From: Pseudo-nitzschia pungens
Lineage: Eukaryota; Bacillariophyta; Bacillariophyceae; Bacillariales; Bacillariaceae
Length of the DNA: 64,000 nucleotides
Direction of reading: 5' to 3'
NCBI GenBank assembly: GCA_037355855.1
Contig: CM074758.1
Location: 5,677,001 to 5,741,000 of the forward strand
Every line of letters starts with the position of its first letter. The first letter of the stretch is position 1. The notes below the pieces were generated by a model that was not told where the DNA came from, did not search any database, and saw only the letters and a program-made list of their open reading frames with translations. Shown piece by piece: positions 55,439-64,000 of the stretch. The position numbers were made by a program, and so were the translations under genes.

Positions 55439-56949
55439 GATGGAGTCGAGTGTCAAGTATTGTAGCAAGGAGCCGAGTCTTTCGTTCCTTCTAGTTTCTT
55501 CGACCTTCCAAGGCGTAAAAGAATGCTTTCGCCTAGTCACTCAATCAACAAAATACGAAGTAAAAGTTAGTCGAATGTAGGATGGTGGTTGTGGCAATGA
55601 TGGCAAAGTGCAGATCGGTAGCCAACGGCTAGATTGATGAGGGTTATTCCAGTTGGATTGGATTCGGATCGATTGTCTGTTGATGAGTCACTAATTGAAT
55701 GATCTGGAGGCGGTAAGACTTTCTAGAGGGTGAACTTTTGCAGCCAAATAATCTCGATCAGCCCTGCTCCAGTGTGTTATTGAAAAAAAAATAATCTACC
55801 GTATTTTGCCGCTATTTCGTTGGAAACGAACAAGGAACTTTTTGATTCATTCTTGTTGTTGTCGTGTCGAAATCCTTTGCTTTCTCAACAAGATCCTTGC
55901 CCCTTACTGTATCCCATATTGCTATTTTGTCAGTCTGGAAGCATAAGCAAGGTTTTTGTTTTCTATGACTTGCTTACTGTGACATTTCTCGTACGGTAAA
56001 CCTTACTGCGTCATGTTACGAGTAAGAGTCTTAGTACAGGATCAAAATTTTTGGTAGAATTTTTCGTTGCTATGGTGCGGAAAAATCAAACCCAACGTAT
56101 CTCAATCTGAAGTGAAGATAAAGGCTTATCGTAAGGTTACCTATAACCTCTACCGGTAAGATTATGTAACTTACTTGTTAGAGTTATCCCTAATGAATAC
56201 CGGTAAGGTTACGTAACTTATTTTCTGTACCCCTGCTGCTACTAGTATTTACGAAGTACGAAGTAACCTTACTGCTTACTTCGTAATACTTCGTACTTCA
56301 CAAAGAAGTAGTACTTCGTTTTACGGTACAGTAAGGTTATGCGTGATGATTGATTCATTGAGATGCGTTCATTTTCGATAGTAAAGCTTCTCGTACCAGG
56401 TAAGTTTACCATAAGAACTTACCGTAGATAAGTAAGATGTATAGTACACTTTAGGTTCGAACGTCCATACTGCGGTGAGTTCTCGGTAGTAGCTTATTCT
56501 GTACGTATTGAGTAACCTTATGTACTACAAGTACTTCAGTATTATTTACTTCGTAGAACTGTATGGTACTTAAGAGCTGGGAGCCGGCAGGATGAATACA
56601 TGGACATCATTCAAAAAGCGTAAGCCGGTATGTCTACCCGTAGCTTTGAACGGAAACCAAATCGCGACATAAATGCTAGCGCGTGTGCAACTGGTGAAAA
56701 AAATGCAACGGTGTTTATTGGTATTCCCTCCTTTTCGATGGCTTACCAAAATCATTTTAAAATGATCCTGTATCATAACCGATTGACATCGAAGTGCAGT
56801 AACCAAAGGATATAAACCTTCCACAACACAATCGACGACCAGAAACGATTACTACCAAACGATAAAGCCTCAGGATCGCAGAGTGGGAAGAATCTGATTA
56901 CCCTCAAAACGACGTACACGTTCTGAATTAAAATTGAATCTTCTTCATC
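55439..56949. other. Spacer between divergent START and FN3 genes
   Basis: No gene is supported. The middle (55990-56560) is dense in TACTTCGTA, GGTAAGGTTA and TACCGGTA words. Both ends are presumed promoter regions of the two divergent genes. Confidence 0.5.
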
Positions 56950-57754
56950 ATGTCGACGCCCACAGGACCAAAGCTAGAATTCATAGAAGCTACCGAGGTG
57001 AGAGCTGGATGATTTGAAAGCGCGCAAGGCGTTCGCTTTATTGTTGTTTCTGTCGAGCAGTTTCGATGCGATATTGTGACGTTCTGTTTCTCTCTCTGTA
57101 ATTGGCGCAGCAACAACCGTATGTGTAGGACAGTTGGACGAAAACCTTCTAGGATGAGAAACCAAAATTCAGTTTTGACCTGATTGAATTTCAAAAGTGA
57201 AGACTCCATTTTGTTTTGCTAGATAGTATCGGAGAAGAACGAACAAACAGTTTCGCTACAGTATGTGTTGCAGCCAATGGCAGACGAGAGAAACGAAAGT
57301 CAGAATTTAGCCTTCACTTTTTTGCGCCAACCCAACCCAACCAATCAACTACGTGGAACTTACAACATGTTTCTAAATCTTCTCCTAAACTATCAAACAA
57401 ACAAACACACACACACACACAATGCGTCCCACACCAATCATAACACAATAGACTACCATTGCGGTTCAATTCAAACCGGTGTCGGCCATTGACAAGTACG
57501 AGTTGGAATGGAAACAGATCGAACACCAATGGACGTCACCCGCTGGCAAGACAACGGTGTCGGTGGCCAGTGAGGGCAAGCTCCTGAAAGCAGAAGCCGA
57601 GAACCTGGATCCCGGCATGACGTATTGCCTGCGAGCATATTGCCTCAATTCGGATGGATCGAAGGGACAATCCGCGGGACCCGAGTTGATCATTGATACG
57701 GAACAGGTAGGTTGTACACCAAAGGCGGAGAAGTCGTGCTGTGTCATACAATAG
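56950..57754 (+). CDS. Small fibronectin-III protein ending in a CaaX box, two exons
   Basis: Exon 1 is 56950-56997 and exon 2 is 57452-57754, joined in phase 0 across a 454-base GT-AG intron (GAG|GTGAGA to ATAG|ACT), for 116 residues. The join creates LEFIEATETTIAVQFKPVSA, a typical opening strand pair of a fibronectin type III domain. YELEWKQIE, a Trp-Thr hairpin, LDPGMTYCLRAYCLNSDG and ELIIDTE complete the fold in the expected order. After the domain a short linker ends KSCCVIQ. The final CVIQ fits a CaaX prenylation box, with a second Cys before it that could be palmitoylated, so the protein is predicted to be lipid-anchored on the cytosolic face of a membrane. Exon 1 is only 16 codons and would be missed by frame scanning. 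Function unknown. Confidence 0.82.
57405..57421. repeat. AC dinucleotide microsatellite in intron
   Basis: Eight to nine AC units about 30 bases before the splice acceptor of the FN3 gene. Confidence 0.85.
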
Positions 57755-58260
57755 ATCATGGCAACAATCAATAGTATTAGGAGTATTAGGACAGTATGAG
57801 TAGTATAATTTGTAATTTTGTATCATAGCATGCAAAACGACTACACCCACGTTCGCAGTGTGCTTGTACCGGGATAATACACAGATATCAATTAGGAAAG
57901 TCTATCGCAGATCAGATTTATGATTGCATCAACAGTCCTCGATTCCAGTTTGCTTTCACATGAAAAGTGTTTGCGGTATTGTGTTCAGTGTTCTCCCTCG
58001 AGTATCACTATCCGTTGCACGCCCCCTTCGAGTAGTCACCACCGTCCGTGTGTCTCTACTGGATGGACCACAGTCATTGTGACACTGGTTGAACTCCATG
58101 CGGAAAATTGAAAATCGTACGTTATAAGTGCTAGTCATAATATTACAAGAATTATAAATGTGTATACAACAACGCTATCGGCCGATGATCAATTGGACGT
58201 CGTGACTGTGGTTATTTTTCTGTCGGAGTCATGGTTTTGCCCTGGAGTTTGGTGGTTTAC
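57755..58260. other. Spacer between convergent FN3 and plastid-type protein genes
   Basis: Presumed 3' untranslated regions of two convergent genes. No other feature seen. Confidence 0.45.
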
Positions 58261-59201
58261 TCACTCGTATTTCCAAAGCGGTACCCCCGCAAGGGTACTC
58301 GCCAGAGTCACACCTGCTGCACAGCACGTGAGCCACAACACAATCCCAAAGGCAAACACCATGCCGATGGCATTCGTTCGGGTGCATCCTATTCGTTTTT
58401 CTACATATTGAAGAAAGTGTTCCATTTTATGGGTGATTCCGATAGCAAATGCAATCCGAAAGGGGCGAATCAACGCGGCCACTACGTATAAGCTTGCATA
58501 TGCAGCCAAAAGGCTTCTCCAATTTCCGGGTGCCAGTGGTGAAATACCACTCTGTTCATGGATACATGTCAGTCGTTGCAACAGCCGACGGAGCGATCAG
58601 AGCGAAGCACAAAATCTTCGTGTGAGCACCTTAGCTGCATCGACAATAACACTTCGAACAAATGGAACTTCCAGTCTATATTACACACCTTCATAGAGGC
58701 TATATACCAAGCTGTCGATAGCGTGATACTGCCGTTTATGTTGCTAATCATGTTGTATGTCAGTCCGAAGTCAATGCCCATTTTGGCTATCGCTTGCTTG
58801 TCAAATTTCATCGCTTCCTTTATTTTCCCCCATGTCTTTGTTAAAAAATTGTTCCTCATAGTCGTTGTCGAACTTGTTGAAACTAGAGATTGAACGGAGT
58901 GCCCATCATCGGAAAGTATCAGAGGAAACGTCAAGTTTTGCGACATGTTTTGCGTTACATCCGTAGTTGACAGTCTGGTAGAATCTATCGCGTACTGCAA
59001 GGGCAAGGTAGGCACGAATTCGGAGCGCGGACGACTATTCAACGCTCTTTGTTGTTTGCATCTCATCATTTTGCGGGGAACAAGGCCGTTGACACCGCCC
59101 AGTAACAAGAGTAGAAATAGCGGAACCTCGACACCAACCACTCGATTCAAACGCCGTCTTCCCTGTCTCATCTTGACTTTCTCCAAACCTGTTGATGACA
59201 T
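58261..59201 (-). CDS. Probable plastid membrane protein, two exons
   Basis: Exon 1 is 58689-59201 and exon 2 is 58261-58551, joined in phase 0 over a 137-base intron (AAG|GTGTGT to AACAG|AGT), for 267 residues from the ATG at 59201; upstream ATGs at 59357 and a downstream one at 59171 are alternatives. Residues 11-40 look like a signal peptide (basic run, then VPLFLLLLLGG), followed by a Ser/Arg/Gln-rich stretch that could be a transit peptide. The conserved part runs DFGLTYNMISNINGSITLST, AWYIASMK joined to SGISPLAPG, then ASLYVVAALIRPFRIAFAIG and a last helix ending LAGVPLWKYE, three to four membrane helices. The layout (TYN..SN.NGS, SPLAPG, RP.R) resembles FAM210/DUF1279-like or plant chloroplast proteins I cannot name with certainty. 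Confidence 0.78.
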
Positions 59202-60510
59202 TGAAACTGTATAATTCGTAATATCTAGACCTGTTATTACCTTACTGACGGTGCACTCGATGTTGATTTCGAAGAATGGAACTCGCAGTGTTGACACAAG
59301 GTTTCTTTCCCCTGAATCAAATAATTTTTGAACGAAGCGCTGTGTTGTGTTTTCCATACTAGCGAATACGAACCTGGTTTCTCTCTACCAGATCACTGCT
59401 CTTGAACGAGTACGATTGCGTAACTTAGCGAACTCCGTGTCATGCTACGAAAGTGAATTAAAAAAAAAAAAAAAAAACTTTCTCACATCTGGTTTTCGAC
59501 TGCTGCCAATCAATCCTTTGTTCGTTATGGAACGTGGAATTTGTTCAATTGTTCGCTGTCGTGTGACGAATTCTGGCCAGTGCTCATTTTGCTTATGTAA
59601 AAAACAATGCCGACTCGTGGCATGCGTTTTTAAATCTCCAGAAGGCTTATGTTTTTATTCAACATTATGAGTTGGATCACGAAACGATGACGTCCCTTTG
59701 ACATTCAGTAATTACGTGTAGCAATTTTAATACTCGGGAAAAGAGTGCAACACTAAGAAGCAGTTTTTCCCTACCGTACGGTACATGTTGCGAAAATAAT
59801 TGTCAGCCCACAAAACATCTGTTAATCAACCCTAGAAAACTGTCATCATGTTGGATCGGCATCACCAAAGTAAAATACGTAAATATAGGTGCTATTCCTT
59901 ACCTCAAGAGCGGTCTGTCTATTCGTAAGGTGCTGGAACAGCACCCATTGATTGACGACTTCACAATTGCATTCAAATCCTACCATACAGCCCTCATTGT
60001 TTTCAAATTATTTTTCTATTTGAGCAATCACCATAGTGTGGATGTTTCTGCAAGCTTTTCAGTGAAGTCAGTTGACTAAGACTTATTGGAAATCTGCAAT
60101 TCTTGTTATTCAATACATCCTATGATTGAGAACTATCTATTGACTCAAAACGTGGCTAACCGACTCCACCAGGTGCTTCTACTTGATTTTTGTACATTCA
60201 CACCAGATGGGTAATGATAGAGTACTCACAATTGATTTTCAATATCTTTATGCAACATTCCTCCTTCTTTGTTGACACAAAGTACACAACTTTCAAAAGC
60301 ATCTATTGTTGGACCTGATTTAAAAATTTTGGACCAATTTCTTACCCTGATACCATGAGGTGAAAAGAGATTCAAACTTCGTGCCTATGTTGGCTAGTAC
60401 CAATACTGCTCAGTCATTAGTCCTAATAAAATGTTTTTAGGTGCTTTACAGCATCAGCCTCCTTCCATTTGAAAACCGTCAATTTCAATATAGTACTTGA
60501 ATGTTGTGCA
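59202..60510. other. Spacer upstream of plastid-type protein gene
   Basis: It includes the gene's presumed promoter and an A homopolymer of about 18 bases near 59459. No gene or clear repeat from 59700 to 60500. Confidence 0.4.
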
Positions 60511-60511
60511 T

Positions 60512-61826
60512 CACCTGGAATGAGCAGAAATAGAAAAACACATGCAATACAATTAAGTTCTCCATAACTCAAAATTATTTGGTGGCTGAGGGAAATCATA
60601 TCAACCAATTTTTATGCATAATTAATTAATTTTGCATCTAATAAAATGGCTTAAATATGTAATCAATTTTATTACACACATAATTAATAGATCATTATGC
60701 AAATAATTACGCAATCAATTACAGAATATTATTACTTGAGGAAACGTGAAAAATTATCAGCGTCACTGAGAGGGGTAATCCCACTGAGAGGGGCAATCAG
60801 CACCACCAAAATAGGCTATAAGTGTCACTTGGGGGAGCAGTACCATTGAAAGGGGCTACTAGTGACACTGCAAGGGGCTATTCATCGAAATATGCTTGCT
60901 CTTATAAGCATCACAATTGTCACTTATGTGCAGAATTATTTGACTTCTTTGCATAATTAAGTGCACCAAATCTGAAAAGTTACTTTAGTTTTCCAGGAGC
61001 GGTCAGAAATAGAAAAATGCACAACACGCAATAAATTTTTTAAGTCTTTCAAAATGATATGAACTTACCGAACATAATCTCCATAATCTCCACGATTCAA
61101 AATTCAAAGGGGGCTCCAGGAAACTAAAAAGCGTTTCTTTTTTGTTATGTAATTAATTTTTACTACGCACGTAATTAATTCTGTTTCTTGCATAATTAAT
61201 AATTAATTATGCAAAATATTATGCACGATTGCAGTTAATTACGTACAATTGAATAATTATGTGGATTAATTATGCAATTACGTGGGTTTATTACGTAAAT
61301 AAGCCAATTAATAACCCTTTGATTGGCGCTTAAAGACCCTTCAAATGGTACTGGTCCTTTTGAGTAACGCTTATAGCCCCTTCCAGTGGCGCTGATGGCC
61401 CCTTTTAGTGGGACTGCCCCTCAGTGACGCTGATAGGTTGTCTTAAAAGTGTCTAAAAGTGTCTATTTTTTGTCCTTACTTAAGTACTTTGTAACTGTAA
61501 CTTACTTGCGTAATTAACTGCAATTGTGCGTAATATTTTGCGTAATTAATCAATTAATGACATACGCAAGCAATTTTATTGCGTGCGTAATTAATTTATT
61601 ACACAAAAAAACCATGAAGATGATTTTCCAGAGCCCCCTTCGAATTCTGAATGTGGAGATTGTACGGTAATAATAAGTTCATACCATTTATTTTGAAAAA
61701 CTTTTAAAAAACATATTGTGCGTTCTGCGCGTTTTTCTATTTCCGGCCGCTCCTGATCCCCTATTTCTTTTTTGAAATGAACATATCACGTGTTGGGCAC
61801 GTTTTCTATTTCTGACTGCTGATGAG
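60512..61826. mobile_element. Nested foldback/MITE elements related to the 46.7 kb element
   Basis: An inner element runs from CAGGAGCGGTCAGAAATAG (60994) to the inverted CCGCTCCTG (61755). A degraded second left terminus (GAGCAGAAATAGAAAAACACA near 60523) and a further inverted terminus (TTTTCTATTTCTGACTGC near 61800) lie outside. The 60766-60900 stretch (CACTGAGAGGGG, AATCAGC) pairs in reverse complement with 61330-61440 (CCCCTCAGTGACGCTGAT), so left arms from two copies seem to share one right arm. TAATTAATTACG words pervade it. No transposase frame. Confidence 0.7.
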
Positions 61827-61839
61827 CAATCATACTGTT

Positions 61840-62525
61840 TCAGGAATGCAGAGAACAAAATACATGATGATCCTGGTCTTTTCAGAATTCAAAGAAACAA
61901 CAACACAACAATCCCTGTCCTTCCTGCTGCTGGTGCTATCAATTGACTTTCCTGCTGGAACCAAATACACTTGATCCTGGTCTTCTTCTTCTTCTGCTGC
62001 TGCTGCTGCTGCTGCTGCAATCAACCAAAGTTCCTCCTGCAATCAAATACATGATCATCCTGGTCTTCTGTAAATGCAAAGAAACAAAGACACAAATGGT
62101 AAAATAATAACACAATGAGTCTGGTATTTTGTGAATGCAGGGAACCAAATACATGATGATACCTGTCTTTTGGAAATGCATTAAACCTAATACTACATGG
62201 CGATAACAGCCTTTTGTGCCTACACAAATACATGATGATCCTGGTGTGTCAGGAATGCAGAGAAACAAAGACATGATCATCCCAGTCCTTTGTGATTGGT
62301 GGTAAACAAAGACATGATCATGCCAGTCTTTCGTGATTGCTGGTAAACAAATAAAGGAGGCTCCTGGTCTTTCAGGCTGGAATATAGGGAACCAAACACA
62401 TGATGATCCTGGTCTCTTGTGGATGCCCATACACAATAATAATAATAATATACTTATTTCAGTAACTACACAACTACATGATGATCCTGGTCTTTCATGA
62501 ATTGAGAGAAACAACAAGATGTGAG
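61840..62525. repeat. Degenerate tandem repeat with core ACATGATGATCCTGGTCTTT
   Basis: About ten loose copies of a 45-70-base unit: AAATACATGATGATCCTGGTCTTT, an (A)GGAATGCAGAGAAAC segment, then variable spacer. A CTT/CTG trinucleotide run (61981-62018) sits within it. On the minus strand the repeats read as a chance frame with a recurring (E/K)(R/T)PGSSC motif. Confidence 0.8.
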
Positions 62526-63516
62526 GGGGGCTTGTTTCTGGTTGTTGGAAGAGGATGCAAAGAACAAACAGAATAATAATATTGTGAATAATATATTTAT
62601 TTAAGTAACATTAACCACCAAAGTTGGTGGATCTAAATTACTCAGTTTTTGATCACCTCAATCAAATAGTCAAGTAGTGGAACGACAAAGAACAAAAAAT
62701 AATAAAAGTTTTTGTCAACCTCCAAAACTGCTGTCACCGTAATAAATCGATTTGTGTAGAATGTGTACAAGGCCTGCGTACACGCAGGTTGGCAATGAAC
62801 AATATTTTGGGAATTTGACCATCCGAGGGCTAACTAACGTGCTCCGTACCGCTAGCTTTGTTTGATTACTGCGTCACTGATGTCAGCTGAAGTCCTTTTA
62901 ATACCATTTCTTGACATAAGGTATCCTGCCAGTACACTGAAAACTTCGGATGTTCGCTTTTTTTCCGAAAGATCCGAAGCAGTCACGAAAAAGTCATTCT
63001 CGAAAGGATGAAAAGCCAATGTTTAATTGTCAGTGTTACATTGTTTGTCAGGCAATAGTTTTTACTCGATCGCACTTAACCTGAACAATGCATGAAGATT
63101 ACTTACCCAATTTTTGTTGATTAAATAACGTAACTTACTGTTTAAGCCTAGCAAAAAAGTCCTCTCAAATAGAAAAAACTCGCTTACTTCGAAAATCATT
63201 ATTGATTGTCGCTCTTTGATTGTGGTCATTCAACGTCATCGATAATATTTTTGAAATAATGAAGGTAAGCCGAGCTTTTCACGGCTATTTTCTTGGGATC
63301 AAAATATAATTACAACGAATAAGGTTTACTGTAAATCGTAACCCAGGCACAGGTTAAAAGTTACGAGTTACGATTAAAACACAAAAGTTACCGGTACGTT
63401 ACGGATCGCTCTGTACAAGTAAGGTTACTCGAATCTAACGCATACAATCTTTTGCTCCACTACATGAAAGACCCTATTTCCAGGTCCCTCTCCAAGAAAA
63501 CAAGCTACAAGTAGCA
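62526..63516. other. Spacer upstream of the second CRAL-TRIO gene
   Basis: AT-rich, no gene supported. Several TTACGAGTTACG/GGTAAGGTTAC words occur at 63320-63430, just ahead of the gene. Confidence 0.4.
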
Positions 63517-64000
63517 ATGACACAACCGCAAGGTGTCTCATTTGCAGAAAGCTCAAACAGAGGTAGTGCAGCTTCACGACCTAGTCGCCTATCGAATGCA
63601 CCATCGACCTTTGACGTCGACAAATATTTAGCAGACGCACTACTGGATTTGAATTTTGATGATCGCCTCGCGATACAAGAAGAAATCCATGGTGTGCGAT
63701 GCGGAGCTGTGGAGGAAACACCCGAGCTTGTTGAACGCTCCTTAACTGAATTTGATGAACGACTCAATGCGAGAAAAGAGCAAGAACCTAACAACAGGCT
63801 ATTTAGGAACATTACTCGAGTTTATTCTTTAGGTTCGAGTACAGAAACACCCAAGAAACCGAATTGCTACTTGAACGATCCGGACGTACGTCTACGGTTT
63901 TTACGATGTGAATGTTTTGCCATCGAGAAGGCTGTTCAGAGAATGGTCTCTTTCTTGGAGTTCACCGCCGATTTGTTCGGTGACTACGTTGCGGAACGCC
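63517..64000 (+). CDS. CRAL-TRIO-type protein, N-terminal part (runs off right edge)
   Basis: An ATG at 63517 (MTQPQGVSFAESSNR) opens a frame that stays open to the window end, at least 161 residues. After a Ser/Arg-rich head and acidic helices comes CYLNDPDVRLRFLRCECFAI, then EKAVQRMVSFLEFTADLFGD. The arrangement (LRFLR..xFD/A.EKAVxRM..(F/L)) is the N-terminal helical region of Sec14/CRAL-TRIO proteins, in which LRFLRAR is the usual signature. The lipid-binding half would follow outside the window. It is the second member of this family here; the sequences are clearly diverged, so a tandem origin is not evident. Confidence 0.8.
   Translation, partial: MTQPQGVSFAESSNRGSAASRPSRLSNAPSTFDVDKYLADALLDLNFDDRLAIQEEIHGVRCGAVEETPELVERSLTEFDERLNARKEQEPNNRLFRNITRVYSLGSSTETPKKPNCYLNDPDVRLRFLRCECFAIEKAVQRMVSFLEFTADLFGDYVAER

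Noticed and set aside
59347..59670. 107-residue plus-strand frame with a Lys run and Cys pairs
   Set aside because: Starts at a non-ATG codon, runs through a poly-A tract, no domain.

Overview
This window is eukaryotic nuclear DNA, most likely from a diatom, and probably a pennate with a repeat-rich genome. That assignment is an inference. It rests on short GT-AG introns (111 to 454 bases), an HSF transcription factor and copia-type retroelement of the kinds common in diatoms, a protein with a probable plastid-type leader, and families such as DUF6818, START plus membrane segments, and CRAL-TRIO. Genes are sparse: about fourteen supported genes or gene fragments in 64 kb, separated by repeat-filled spacers.

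Left part (1-15.1 kb): a DUF6818-like fragment running off the left edge (-), ribosomal protein eL20/RPL18a (+), a PGAM5-like mitochondrial phosphatase (-), a prolyl-4-hydroxylase-like 2OG-Fe(II) oxygenase (+), a two-exon SUMO gene (-), a repeat-rich foldback region (10.9-12.8 kb), and a two-exon cation diffusion facilitator (-).

Mobile cluster (15.5-32.8 kb): a decayed pogo/Tc1-mariner-like DNA transposon (15524-19051); 50 bases away, a nearly 10 kb Ty1/copia LTR retrotransposon on the minus strand (19102-29094) with LTRs that look identical apart from one 12-bp repeat unit; then a 1.0 kb internally deleted relative of the DNA transposon (31752-32749). The retroelement reads gag and pol in one frame broken by two TGA codons, and its reverse transcriptase has YVYD where YVDD is expected.

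Right part (33.4-64 kb): a CRAL-TRIO protein (+), a small hypothetical protein (-), a three-HMG-box protein (+), an HSF (+), a long spacer with tandem repeats and foldback elements, a membrane-anchored acidic repeat protein (+), a two-exon START-domain membrane protein (-) that a simple ORF reading splits in two, a small two-exon fibronectin-III protein ending in a CaaX box (+), a two-exon probable plastid membrane protein (-), a nest of foldback elements (60.5-61.8 kb), and the 5' part of a second CRAL-TRIO protein running off the right edge (+).

The genes are housekeeping or regulatory singletons, with no operon or pathway cluster. The clearest structure beyond the genes is the layered repeat content, including a degenerate intergenic vocabulary (TACGGTA, ACCTTAC, TACCGGTA) confined to the spacers. 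All splice models were built by eye from splice sites, reading phase and domain continuity, and have not been checked against transcripts.
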